Assembly: GCA_046542355.1 (NCBI GenBank) | Contig: JBKHBN010000042.1 | Span: 1 to 12,321 of the forward strand | DNA length: 12,321 nucleotides | Reading direction: 5' to 3' | From: UBA1672 sp046542355 | GTDB taxonomy: Bacteria; Pseudomonadota; Alphaproteobacteria; Micavibrionales; Micavibrionaceae | Shown here: in pieces, positions 1-6,827 of the stretch | Layout of the letters: each line of letters opens with the position of its first letter | Position numbering within the stretch: position 1 is the stretch's first letter | Notes under the pieces: generated by a model | What the model was told of the DNA's origin: nothing | The model's database searches: none | Seen by the model: only the letters and a program-made list of their open reading frames with translations | Translations under genes and position numbers: made by a program

Positions 1-139
1 CTTGATGACCTCAAAAATATCCTCAAGGAAAAATATTAGGTGTCAGACCCGTTTTATTAATACGCTGCACGTATTGTGTTTGGTTAGACCGAAACGCTGT
101 TTGTTAAGGTAATTATTATAAAGAAAGAAACGGTATGAA

Positions 140-330
140 TTGATTATCGGTGAAAGCCGAACTGAGAGGTAAGATGCTCATCAGGGTAGATAGGTTGCAG
201 GGCGAATGATCAGTTGAGACTCTGTTTTTGTAAAAAGGCGGATGATCTCGGAAAGGAGACTACCCGCCCTGTCTACCGAATGGCCGCTGTGAGGCTTGCA
301 AGTTGTAAGACGCGCAATGACCTCGAATAG
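140..330 (+). ncRNA. Candidate IS110 bridge RNA in the transposase leader
   Basis: Three consecutive hairpins can be drawn by eye. Hairpin A pairs TCGG (147-150) with CCGA (157-160) around the loop TGAAAG. Hairpin B pairs 185-190 (GGTAGA) with 272-277 (TCTACC) and 198-204 (CAGGGCG) with 265-271 (CGCCCTG). This leaves a 7-nt one-sided bulge (191-197) and a large inner region (205-264) that can pair further, GATCA 208-212 with TGATC 243-247. Hairpin C pairs GAGG (291-294) with CCTC (321-324) and TTGC (296-299) with GCAA (314-317). A 5' stem-loop followed by two looped hairpins is the known plan of IS110 bridge RNAs (target-binding and donor-binding loops). The exact 5' and 3' ends and the guide bases are not determined. 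Confidence 0.5.
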
Positions 331-395
331 GAGTTTGGAGCCATCTGCCGATGTATCTGCCCCATTTTATCAATTCAAACCGAAAGGCAAGAAAA

Positions 396-1328
396 ATGAA
401 ACATTATATCGGAGTAGACTTGCATGCCAATAGCTTTACCTGCTGTTTTTTGCAAGAGGATGGTGGTGAGCAGATACGCACATGGCCGTTGCAAGGTGGT
501 GGGCTGGACGTTTTTATAAAAGCTTTGCAAGAAGAGGATGAAATAGCCATCGAGGCTACGGGCAACGCCGCGCATTTTTGTAAGATGGTAGAGCCCCATG
601 TGTCACGTGTCGTGATAATTGCGCCCTGGCAATTTGAGGTGATCCGCCGTTCTGTCAAGAAAACGGACAAGCACGATGCAAGGGCGATTGCGCTATTTTT
701 ATCCAAAGACATGTTGCCCGAAGCGCGCATAAGAAGCGATGCACATGTGGAGCTTTCTTCTCTTGTTACAACCCGCGACCAGTTTGTTAAGCTGCGCGTA
801 TCCTTGCTTGGCAAAGTACATGGAATGTTCGTACCCCACGGTCTAAAGGTCAAGCTCGAGGGATTGACCAGTAAAATCGGCTTTAAGCGTAACATCGCAA
901 AATACGACTGGAGCGCTCTGGAAAATTGCGAACTGGATGTCATCGAAAATCAGCTTCACTCTTTGCACCAGAACATCAAAACGCTGGAAAAAGAAATCAC
1001 AGCGTTTGCCAGAAACCTGCCGGGCTATGAGAACATGATCTCTATCAAAGGGATTGGGGCGCTTTCTGCCGCTGTGATGCCGGTGCATATCGGTGATGTC
1101 ACAGATATTAAGAACACCGGCAGGCTGGCTGCTTATTTCGGCATTGTGCCCAAAGTCAGCAATTCTAACGAAAACAATAAATCAGGCCGTATTACAAAAC
1201 GCGGCTCCGGTAAAGCCATTATCGCCACTGCCAGAAAATTGCTCAACACCATCTTCCATACCCTCAAAAATAACTGGGTATTCGAAGACTTTAGCAATTT
1301 CAAACTTTTAACTTGCAATCAATCATAG
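396..1328 (+). CDS. IS110-family DEDD transposase, probably internally deleted
   Basis: This is the RNA-guided recombinase of the IS110 family. The N-terminal RuvC-like DEDD domain has D8 (IGVDLH), E53 (AIEATGN), D91 and D94 (KTDKHDAR). The C-terminal Transposase_20 domain starts near ISIKGIG (about 217). I chose the ATG at 396 because it has an AAGG ribosome binding site 8 bases upstream and begins with the family's usual MKHYIGVDLH; an ATG at 351 would add 15 unusual residues. The product is 310 aa, against about 340 for the family. The text runs GRITKRGSGKAIIATARKLL (265-284). In relatives, as I recall them, about 34 residues separate KRGS from a second RGSGKAII. The missing piece is part of the conserved helical serine domain, so activity is doubtful. 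S263 and S271 are candidate serines near the catalytic region. Confidence 0.9.
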   Translation: MKHYIGVDLHANSFTCCFLQEDGGEQIRTWPLQGGGLDVFIKALQEEDEIAIEATGNAAHFCKMVEPHVSRVVIIAPWQFEVIRRSVKKTDKHDARAIALFLSKDMLPEARIRSDAHVELSSLVTTRDQFVKLRVSLLGKVHGMFVPHGLKVKLEGLTSKIGFKRNIAKYDWSALENCELDVIENQLHSLHQNIKTLEKEITAFARNLPGYENMISIKGIGALSAAVMPVHIGDVTDIKNTGRLAAYFGIVPKVSNSNENNKSGRITKRGSGKAIIATARKLLNTIFHTLKNNWVFEDFSNFKLLTCNQS

Positions 1329-1346
1329 GAGGAAGAGGAGGCTAAA

Positions 1347-2000
1347 ATGTCTAAAAATGTCGCTGTTATATTATCGGGATGCGGGGTTTATGATGGATCG
1401 GAAATACACGAGGCGACGCTTAGTTTACTGGCTTTGGATCAGGCCGGAGCGCATGTGCAGTGTTTTGCACCTGACATGGAGCAGATGCATGTAATTAACC
1501 ATATAAGCGGTGAAGAGACAGAGGAAAAGCGTAATGTTTTGGTGGAATCGGCGCGGATTGCCCGGGGTAAGATCAAGCCTTTGACAGAGTTTACTGCCGA
1601 TTCTTATGATGCAGTGCTTTTGCCCGGTGGTTTTGGCGCGGCAAAAAATCTATGTGATTTTGCTGTGCTGGGGGCTGAATGCGCAGTTAATGAGCAAGCC
1701 GCGGAAGCTTTGCGTTCCATGCATAAAAAGGGAAAGCCCATTGCAGCGCTGTGTATTGCCCCAGTGATCTTGGCCAAATTGTTTGAAGGAGCAAAAGTGA
1801 CGCTGGGCGCAGCTGGCGGCGCAGCAGAAGCGCTTGAAGATGGTATGGGCGCTACGCATGAGGTTACGACCCATGGTCAAATTGTAGTAGATGAACGGTT
1901 GAATCTGATCAGCAGTCCGTGTTACATGCTTGAGGCAACAATTTCCCAGATTTATGAAGGCGCTACCACTGTGGTTGGCGAATTGTTGCGACGTGCTTAG
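1347..2000 (+). CDS. elbB: Isoprenoid-biosynthesis glyoxalase ElbB (DJ-1/PfpI superfamily)
   Basis: The 217-residue product closely follows E. coli ElbB along its whole length. It has the start ILSGCGVYDGSEIHEA (8-23), FAPD near 40, INHISGE near 50, the glycine-rich LPGGFGAAKNL (92-102) and the nucleophile elbow ALCIAP with C136. The superfamily contains DJ-1 and PfpI; ElbB has weak glyoxalase activity in vitro and was linked genetically to isoprenoid synthesis, but its true substrate is unsettled. It should be cytosolic. The ATG at 1347 has two Shine-Dalgarno-like stretches, AGGAGG (1327-1332) and GAGGAGG (1335-1341), the latter 5 bases away. Only 18 bases separate it from the transposase stop, leaving no room for a promoter of its own. 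Transcription must therefore come through or from the IS element, or from a promoter inside the transposase gene. argS follows after 126 bases. Confidence 0.95.
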   Translation: MSKNVAVILSGCGVYDGSEIHEATLSLLALDQAGAHVQCFAPDMEQMHVINHISGEETEEKRNVLVESARIARGKIKPLTEFTADSYDAVLLPGGFGAAKNLCDFAVLGAECAVNEQAAEALRSMHKKGKPIAALCIAPVILAKLFEGAKVTLGAAGGAAEALEDGMGATHEVTTHGQIVVDERLNLISSPCYMLEATISQIYEGATTVVGELLRRA

Positions 2001-2126
2001 TCTTGGTATTGTGTCCTTTGGATCATTATATGGACAATTACACGTATTTTTAAGCAGTGGTGTTTGTGTTTTTCTTTGCGCAGCCTTGATTATGCAAGGA
2101 TGTGTTTATTACAGATAAGGGGTGTT

Positions 2127-3857
2127 ATGGCATCGTTGAGTGGCCGGTTAACCGGTATAATGGAAGAGGCTTTCGGAGCGCTGGATTTACCGGCAGAGAA
2201 TGCGCGGGTGAGCGTAAGTGCTGCGCGGGAAGACGCTGAGTTTCAGTGTAACGGAGCGATGTCTTGCGCCAAAATTGCCCGAAAAAATCCGCGTGATATT
2301 GCACAGGATGTGATTGATGTTTTGCGGAATAAACATCGCTCCGGTGTTTTTAAGGATTTATCTGTTGGCGGGCCTGGCTTTATTAATATCGTTTTAAAAG
2401 AGTCTTTTATCGCGCAACATTTGATGCAAATGGGTGCGCAAGAGCGTTTTGGCGTTGAACAAATTGGCGCTGGTCAGAGCGTTTTGCTTGATTATGGCGG
2501 ACCGAATATTGCTAAAGCCATGCATGTTGGCCATTTGCGCAGCTCTATTATCGGTGATGCATTGCGCCGTATGTGCCTTTATGCCGGTTATAAGGCGATC
2601 GGAGATGTTCATTTGGGGGATTGGGGCACGCCAATGGGCATGATTTTATCTGAACTTGATCTGATGGGCTATGACGGCGAGATTACGATGGATATGCTTG
2701 CCGATATTTACCCAAAAGCATCTGCAGCGTGCAAGGAAAATGAAGAGCGTATGGCGCTGGCGCGGGAGGCAACGCGCAGACTTCAAGATGGTGATGAATA
2801 TTATACGGCAAAATGGCGGCGTTTTATCGATGTCTCTATTGAGGGGATGAAAGAGAATTTCGATACGCTTTGTGTCCATTTTGATGAGTGGAAGGGCGAG
2901 AGTGATGCGCATAGTTATATCGCGCCTATGGTAGAGGATATAAAATCACGCAATATTGCTATTGAAGATCAGGGCGCATGGATTATTCCTGTTGCCAGAG
3001 ATGATGATAAGAAAGACATCCCTCCGCTTATTTTGCTGAAATCTGATGGTGCGGTTTTATATAGTACAACGGATCTGGCGACGATTGTTGAGCGTATAGA
3101 ATCGCACAATCCTGATAAAATTATTTATATTGTTGATCAGCGTCAGCACTTGCATTTTGAGCAGGTCTTTCGGGCTGTACGTATTGCGGCCATTGTGGTG
3201 GACAATCGGCCGGAACTGGTTTTTGCCGGATTTGGTACAATGAATGGCACGGATGGCAAACCCTTCAAAACCCGCGCCGGGGGCGTTATGCGTCTTGAAG
3301 ATTTGATTTCCATGGCCAGGGAAAAGGCTTATGCACGCCTTGATGAGGCGGCGCTGGCGCAGGATATGGGTGAGGAGGAACGCAGCGACGTTGCTCACAA
3401 GGTGGCGATTGCTGCGCTTAAATTTGCGGATCTTCAAAATAACCGTATTTCCGATTATATTTTTGATATTGACCGTATGACGTCATTTGAAGGAAAGACA
3501 GGGCCATACTTGCTTTATCAAGCTGTACGTATTCAATCTTTGTTGCGTAAGGCGGGTGTTGGCGAGCTTCAGGATTGTGTTTACCCTGTTGATGACGATA
3601 CACGCTTGCTCGCGTTATTGCTCGCAGAATATCCGGATCATTTCTATGGTGCGCTTCGGAATTATACACCGCATATTTTGTGCGATTATGCTTATCGGCT
3701 GGCGCAGGAGTTTAGCTCTTTTTATGGCAATTGCCATATTTTATCCGAGCGCGATAAAGCGCGGCGCGCTGGATTGTTGATGTTGTGTCGACAAACGCAT
3801 AGCCAGTTATGTGATATTCTGTCTTTGCTGGGTATAGAGGTTCCTGAGCGCATGTAA
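2127..3857 (+). CDS. argS: Arginyl-tRNA synthetase
   Basis: This class I aminoacyl-tRNA synthetase charges tRNA-Arg with arginine using ATP. The 576-residue length is normal. An N-terminal Arg-tRNA synthetase domain is followed by the nucleotide-binding fold with the HIGH-type motif HVGH (133-136) in GGPNIAKAMHVGHLRSS. The KMSKS position is occupied by GKPFKTR (377-383), a non-canonical form common in ArgS. The C-terminal anticodon-binding (DALR) domain begins near LLYQAVRIQSLL. I chose the ATG at 2127 because AAGGGG (2117-2122) lies just upstream and MASLSGRL is a typical beginning; an in-frame ATG at 2064 would add 21 residues with no family resemblance. The next gene starts 10 bases after the stop, so the two are probably co-transcribed. 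Confidence 0.97.
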   Translation: MASLSGRLTGIMEEAFGALDLPAENARVSVSAAREDAEFQCNGAMSCAKIARKNPRDIAQDVIDVLRNKHRSGVFKDLSVGGPGFINIVLKESFIAQHLMQMGAQERFGVEQIGAGQSVLLDYGGPNIAKAMHVGHLRSSIIGDALRRMCLYAGYKAIGDVHLGDWGTPMGMILSELDLMGYDGEITMDMLADIYPKASAACKENEERMALAREATRRLQDGDEYYTAKWRRFIDVSIEGMKENFDTLCVHFDEWKGESDAHSYIAPMVEDIKSRNIAIEDQGAWIIPVARDDDKKDIPPLILLKSDGAVLYSTTDLATIVERIESHNPDKIIYIVDQRQHLHFEQVFRAVRIAAIVVDNRPELVFAGFGTMNGTDGKPFKTRAGGVMRLEDLISMAREKAYARLDEAALAQDMGEEERSDVAHKVAIAALKFADLQNNRISDYIFDIDRMTSFEGKTGPYLLYQAVRIQSLLRKAGVGELQDCVYPVDDDTRLLALLLAEYPDHFYGALRNYTPHILCDYAYRLAQEFSSFYGNCHILSERDKARRAGLLMLCRQTHSQLCDILSLLGIEVPERM

Positions 3858-3867
3858 GTGGGGCGGA

Positions 3868-4809
3868 ATGAATAAACGATGGCTAAAAAAGCATGTTTTG
3901 CCGATTATTTATACAGTTTTTGCATTTTTGATCGGTTATGGCTTGTTTTTGGGATTTTATTGGCTGGATCAGGCTGATAATTCTATAAGAAATCCCTCTT
4001 TTCAACCCAATATTCCAGTTGATGTTCTTTTGATTGGCCATTTTCCCAGTGAAGAGCAGGGGGGCTATGTGCAGTATTTGCAAGATGAAGTTGGTGAGGG
4101 TATGAGTGTTTATTCTGTGGATGGGGCGGGTTTGCAGGATTTGAATATGCTTCTTTTGCCTTTAGAGGCTTATAGAGAGCATTTGAGTGTTTCTCAAGAG
4201 GTATCAGGTGGAATTTTTGACAGTTCTCTTGCTGAGATATATTTTGCCCTTCGGCGCTATGAGCCGTACATTGTGGTTTTGCAAGCTGGTGGTTATCAAT
4301 CGAAGGATATAGAAACTCAAGCTGGGTTTGCAGTGACAAGTCAGGAAAACATTTTACAGATTTTAATGCAAATCAAAGCGATATATGGGGATGATACGTT
4401 TATCGTTGTTGCTGGCGGGTATGCTTATCCTGAGTCTGCCCGCTTTAATACTGTATTGCAAGAGCTGGTTAAAAAACAGCGAACGTATGATCTTAGAGAT
4501 ATTTCCTATCTTGATATGACACCGCTTGCCCGGATAGGCTGGTTTTCTGAGCTCGGCCTGTATTATGATCATAATAGCTTTCCTTCTGATCGCAGTGACT
4601 TTGATACGATTCATACGGCTGAAGGGCGCTTAAATGAGCAGGGCTATCTGGTTTTTGCCAAGTTGCTAGCGTGTCCATTGCGTAATATGTTTAAAAAGCA
4701 CGAATGGCGGCAGAAGGGTGATCGAGAGGATATTGACTATTTGCATCTTGATGGCTGCTCTGTTTTAAAGGCAGGGGATCTTAACAGTTCGTTGGCCAAT
4801 TCTAATTAA
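3868..4809 (+). CDS. Membrane-anchored SGNH-hydrolase-like protein, function unknown
   Basis: The 313-residue product starts with a basic stretch and one membrane segment (about 11-33), then has a large domain predicted to be extracytoplasmic. That domain alternates hydrophobic strands and helices like an SGNH hydrolase: VDVLLIGHFPS (51-61) at the position of block I, IVVLQAGGYQS (135-145) at block III, IVVAGGYAYPE (179-189), and DTIHTAEGRLNEQGYLVFA (246-264), which resembles block V with its D-x-x-H. The block I GDS serine motif is not intact (GHFPS instead) and the block III Asn is absent, so a classical esterase mechanism is doubtful. The start has a GGGGCGG-like ribosome binding site 10 bases after argS, suggesting one transcript. 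The SGNH assignment is by pattern only; the link to argS is likely positional rather than functional. Confidence 0.8.
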   Translation: MNKRWLKKHVLPIIYTVFAFLIGYGLFLGFYWLDQADNSIRNPSFQPNIPVDVLLIGHFPSEEQGGYVQYLQDEVGEGMSVYSVDGAGLQDLNMLLLPLEAYREHLSVSQEVSGGIFDSSLAEIYFALRRYEPYIVVLQAGGYQSKDIETQAGFAVTSQENILQILMQIKAIYGDDTFIVVAGGYAYPESARFNTVLQELVKKQRTYDLRDISYLDMTPLARIGWFSELGLYYDHNSFPSDRSDFDTIHTAEGRLNEQGYLVFAKLLACPLRNMFKKHEWRQKGDREDIDYLHLDGCSVLKAGDLNSSLANSN

Positions 4810-4832
4810 CATATTGTTTTTCCTTTATTACA

Positions 4833-4860
4833 TTCTTTTTTGTGCAGCATTTTGTATAAT
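4833..4860 (+). promoter_or_regulatory. Possible sigma-70 promoter for the Fic-like gene
   Basis: A perfect TATAAT lies at 4855-4860 in the 143-base gap before the Fic-like gene. TTCTTT at 4833-4838 sits 16 bases upstream as a poor -35 element. The region is AT-rich, so a chance match is possible. No stem-loop terminator for the preceding gene is visible in the gap. Confidence 0.35.
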
Positions 4861-4952
4861 GAGGCTGATGTTATTGTTTTTTATATAGCTTGTAATTGAT
4901 TTTTCGAAGGAGCGTGGCTATAGTTGGCCATTGATCAAAAAAAGGGCCTGAT

Positions 4953-5852
4953 ATGCTGGGATTACAAAATGTTGTGATTACACCGAAAATGCTTAAACTC
5001 GTTTGTGAGATTGATGAGTTTAAGGGGGCGTGGACGGCGCTGGAGAATCATACAACCTCATTGCAGTTATTGGGCGAGGTATCTAGTTTTGGCCGAAATT
5101 TCAAGGAAATAGCGCATAGCTGGCAAGATCAGCCCTTTGATATAGAATTGTTATGCCGTTTACATGCCGTGTTTACGGGGGGGCGCCAGATCAGTATTTT
5201 TAAAGAACAAAGCGCACCATTAGAGATTCGTCAAGGTGATGATGTTGTTGGCGTGCTCAATGTTGCCTCACCTGCGGAGGTGCGAAATCTTATGCCGCGG
5301 TTGATGGAGTGGGTGGCTGAAGCGTTTGAGGAAAAGGAGCTGCACTCCCTTTTTGTTATTGCGCTATTTGTTGCAATATTTCTACAGTTTTGTCCCTTTG
5401 AGAAGGGCAACAAGAAGATCGCGCGGCTGCTTATTATTTTGTTGATGTTTAAAGAAGGGTACAGTTACGCGCCTTATAGCACACTTGATGCTTTATTGCA
5501 GGAGAGAGCTGCGGAATTTTATGCGGCGCTGAAGCACACACAAACAACACTGGCTAAAGGCAAGGTGGACTGGGATGTATGGCTTGAATTCTTTTTCGGG
5601 CTTTTAAAATCACAAAAGGATAAGCTCAAAGAGCGTGTGGAACGCGGGAGTGCGGAAATTGTTAATATGCCTGCATTATCGACAAAAGTTCTCAAATTGT
5701 TTGATAAGCATGATCGCTTGTCGATGAAGGAGATTGAACGCTTGACACGCGGGAAGCGCTCGACGCTTAAGCTGCGTCTTTCTGAGCTTGTTGAGGGTGG
5801 GTATATTATGCGGCATGGACAGGCTCGTGCGACCTGGTATAGTAGGGTCTAG
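4953..5852 (+). CDS. Fic-fold protein with degenerate catalytic motif and C-terminal winged helix
   Basis: The 299-residue product has the layout of the Fic family with an N-terminal helical region (ITPKMLKLVCEIDEFKGAW, 9-27), a Fic core (about 62-220) and a C-terminal winged-helix domain (about 241-296, with LSMKEIERLTRGKRSTLKLR as the HTH). The signature HxFx(D/E)GNGRxxR reads CPFEKGNKKIAR (147-158). The catalytic His is Cys147, the acidic residue is Lys151 and the GR pair is Lys-Lys; only Phe149, Gly152, Asn153 and Arg158 remain. The usual inhibitory (S/T)xxxE(G/N) helix near the N-terminus is also not recognisable. AMPylation is therefore unlikely; a DNA-binding or scaffolding role is possible. 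The ATG has AAAGGG 6 bases upstream (4941-4946). It converges with the pilin-like gene on the other strand, 84 bases away. Confidence 0.85.
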   Translation: MLGLQNVVITPKMLKLVCEIDEFKGAWTALENHTTSLQLLGEVSSFGRNFKEIAHSWQDQPFDIELLCRLHAVFTGGRQISIFKEQSAPLEIRQGDDVVGVLNVASPAEVRNLMPRLMEWVAEAFEEKELHSLFVIALFVAIFLQFCPFEKGNKKIARLLIILLMFKEGYSYAPYSTLDALLQERAAEFYAALKHTQTTLAKGKVDWDVWLEFFFGLLKSQKDKLKERVERGSAEIVNMPALSTKVLKLFDKHDRLSMKEIERLTRGKRSTLKLRLSELVEGGYIMRHGQARATWYSRV

Positions 5853-5936
5853 CGTCTTCTTTTTTGGGTGTACGTATTGCGGATAACTTTTTTAGTGTCT
5901 GCGGCATGGGTTTTTGTGTACCAGTTTTTCTTGTGA

Positions 5937-6827
5937 TTAGCGTTCAATCAAAACCTGATAAAAAATGTAGGAATTTGAAGGGTTGGTGCTTTGAAAGCAC
6001 CCTGCGTATTTTTCTTTTAGCTTTGATGCGCTTATCTGGCCGGTGGTATTTTGAAAGCCGTTTGATACAGCTACAGGCGCAAAGTCATTCCCATTATCGG
6101 GGATCAGCGTTCCTATGCTAAGCTTATCGTTTATTGATTTGCAGAGTTCTTTATTTATGTAGGGCAGAAAAGCAATGAGCTCCATGGATTTGGCATCGTT
6201 CATTATGCTTTGTCCAATTCCCTCAACGCCATTGACATTGGTAAACGTCCATTCTCCATATCCGTGTTCTTCTGCGTGTGCAGAATCTAGCCAATCTTCC
6301 GGTATTTTTTTGTAGGTCAGGTTGCCGCCTTGCGGATGATAAAGCCTGTACGTGTTTTCGCTGCAAGTTGCTATTGAGGAGTATGCTGTGTTGTTTATTG
6401 TTGAGTTTAGATTGTGTGTGAAGCAAAGGTCGTTCTCAGATATGTTTTTGCGGCGCAGGTGGTTTATAGCCCTTTCTATGCTTTGGGCTTCACTTAGAAT
6501 TTCTGAAGCGGCAATATCGATTTGCCGGGCACTGAGGGCGGATGAGGTCTGCCCGCGCATGCCTCGTGAAACAGTGAATACGAGCGCTGCAAACAAGGCA
6601 ACGCCCAGAAGGATGTAAAACAGGATATTACCCTGTTCGTTTTTATTATGTGACAGGTTGTTTTGCTCTGCATGTCTGGTGTTATAGTCCGGTGATGCCC
6701 GTTTTATGCTTCGGTAGATGTGATGACACGCGGCATTGTTCTTATTGTTCTTTATCATCTTTTGAATCATCGGATGGTTTTGATGTGCTTCCGGCTCCAA
6801 AGATTGCAGGTTTTTTGTTTTGTTCAT
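5937..6827 (-). CDS. Pilin-like single-pass membrane protein downstream of dotL
   Basis: The product is up to 296 aa. A polar, Asn/His-rich leader (1-63) precedes EQGNILFYILLGVALFAALVF (64-84), a hydrophobic helix after a Glu-Gln-Gly, followed by a long amphipathic region (SSALSARQIDIAASEILSEA) and a Cys-containing globular part. This resembles prepilin or pseudopilin proteins, with possible prepilin-peptidase cleavage after Gly66. The conserved Glu5 of type IV pilins is absent and the leader is unusually long. The reading frame overlaps the dotL 3' end by 86 bases. The ATG at 6827 has AGGA 8 bases upstream; ATGs at 6770 and 6758 would shorten the overlap but lack a ribosome binding site. Cysteines at about 134, 155, 229 and 276 could form disulfides in the periplasm. 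It is most likely co-transcribed with dotL. Its function is unknown. Confidence 0.8.
   Translation of the reverse strand: MNKTKNLQSLEPEAHQNHPMIQKMIKNNKNNAACHHIYRSIKRASPDYNTRHAEQNNLSHNKNEQGNILFYILLGVALFAALVFTVSRGMRGQTSSALSARQIDIAASEILSEAQSIERAINHLRRKNISENDLCFTHNLNSTINNTAYSSIATCSENTYRLYHPQGGNLTYKKIPEDWLDSAHAEEHGYGEWTFTNVNGVEGIGQSIMNDAKSMELIAFLPYINKELCKSINDKLSIGTLIPDNGNDFAPVAVSNGFQNTTGQISASKLKEKYAGCFQSTNPSNSYIFYQVLIER

Larger units (their letters stand above)
60..1330 (+). mobile_element. IS110-family insertion sequence (ends approximate)
   Basis: The element consists of a roughly 335-base non-coding leader followed by one DEDD transposase gene. This is the organisation of the IS110 group, where the non-coding RNA lies upstream of the transposase; the IS1111 group has it downstream. 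IS110 elements usually lack clear terminal inverted repeats and target duplications, so I cannot place the ends precisely. The left end is somewhere around 40-100. The right end must lie close to the transposase stop, because the elbB ribosome binding site begins within a few bases of it. The transposase seems internally deleted, so this copy is likely immobile by itself but might be mobilised in trans. Confidence 0.6.

Noticed and set aside
1..39. Open frame ending at a TAG (37-39) with tail LDDLKNILKEKY
   Set aside because: It could be the 3' end of a gene entering from the left, but twelve codons are too few to support it. The following GGTGTCAGACCC also looks like a mobile-element border, but one copy cannot show this.
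2003..2032. TTGGTA and TATATG as a promoter for argS
   Set aside because: Each box matches only four of six consensus bases with an 18-base spacer; this is not distinguishable from chance in AT-rich DNA.
5853..5936. Bidirectional terminator between the convergent Fic-like and pilin-like genes
   Set aside because: T-runs are present but I could not find a stem-loop of useful length preceding them on either strand.
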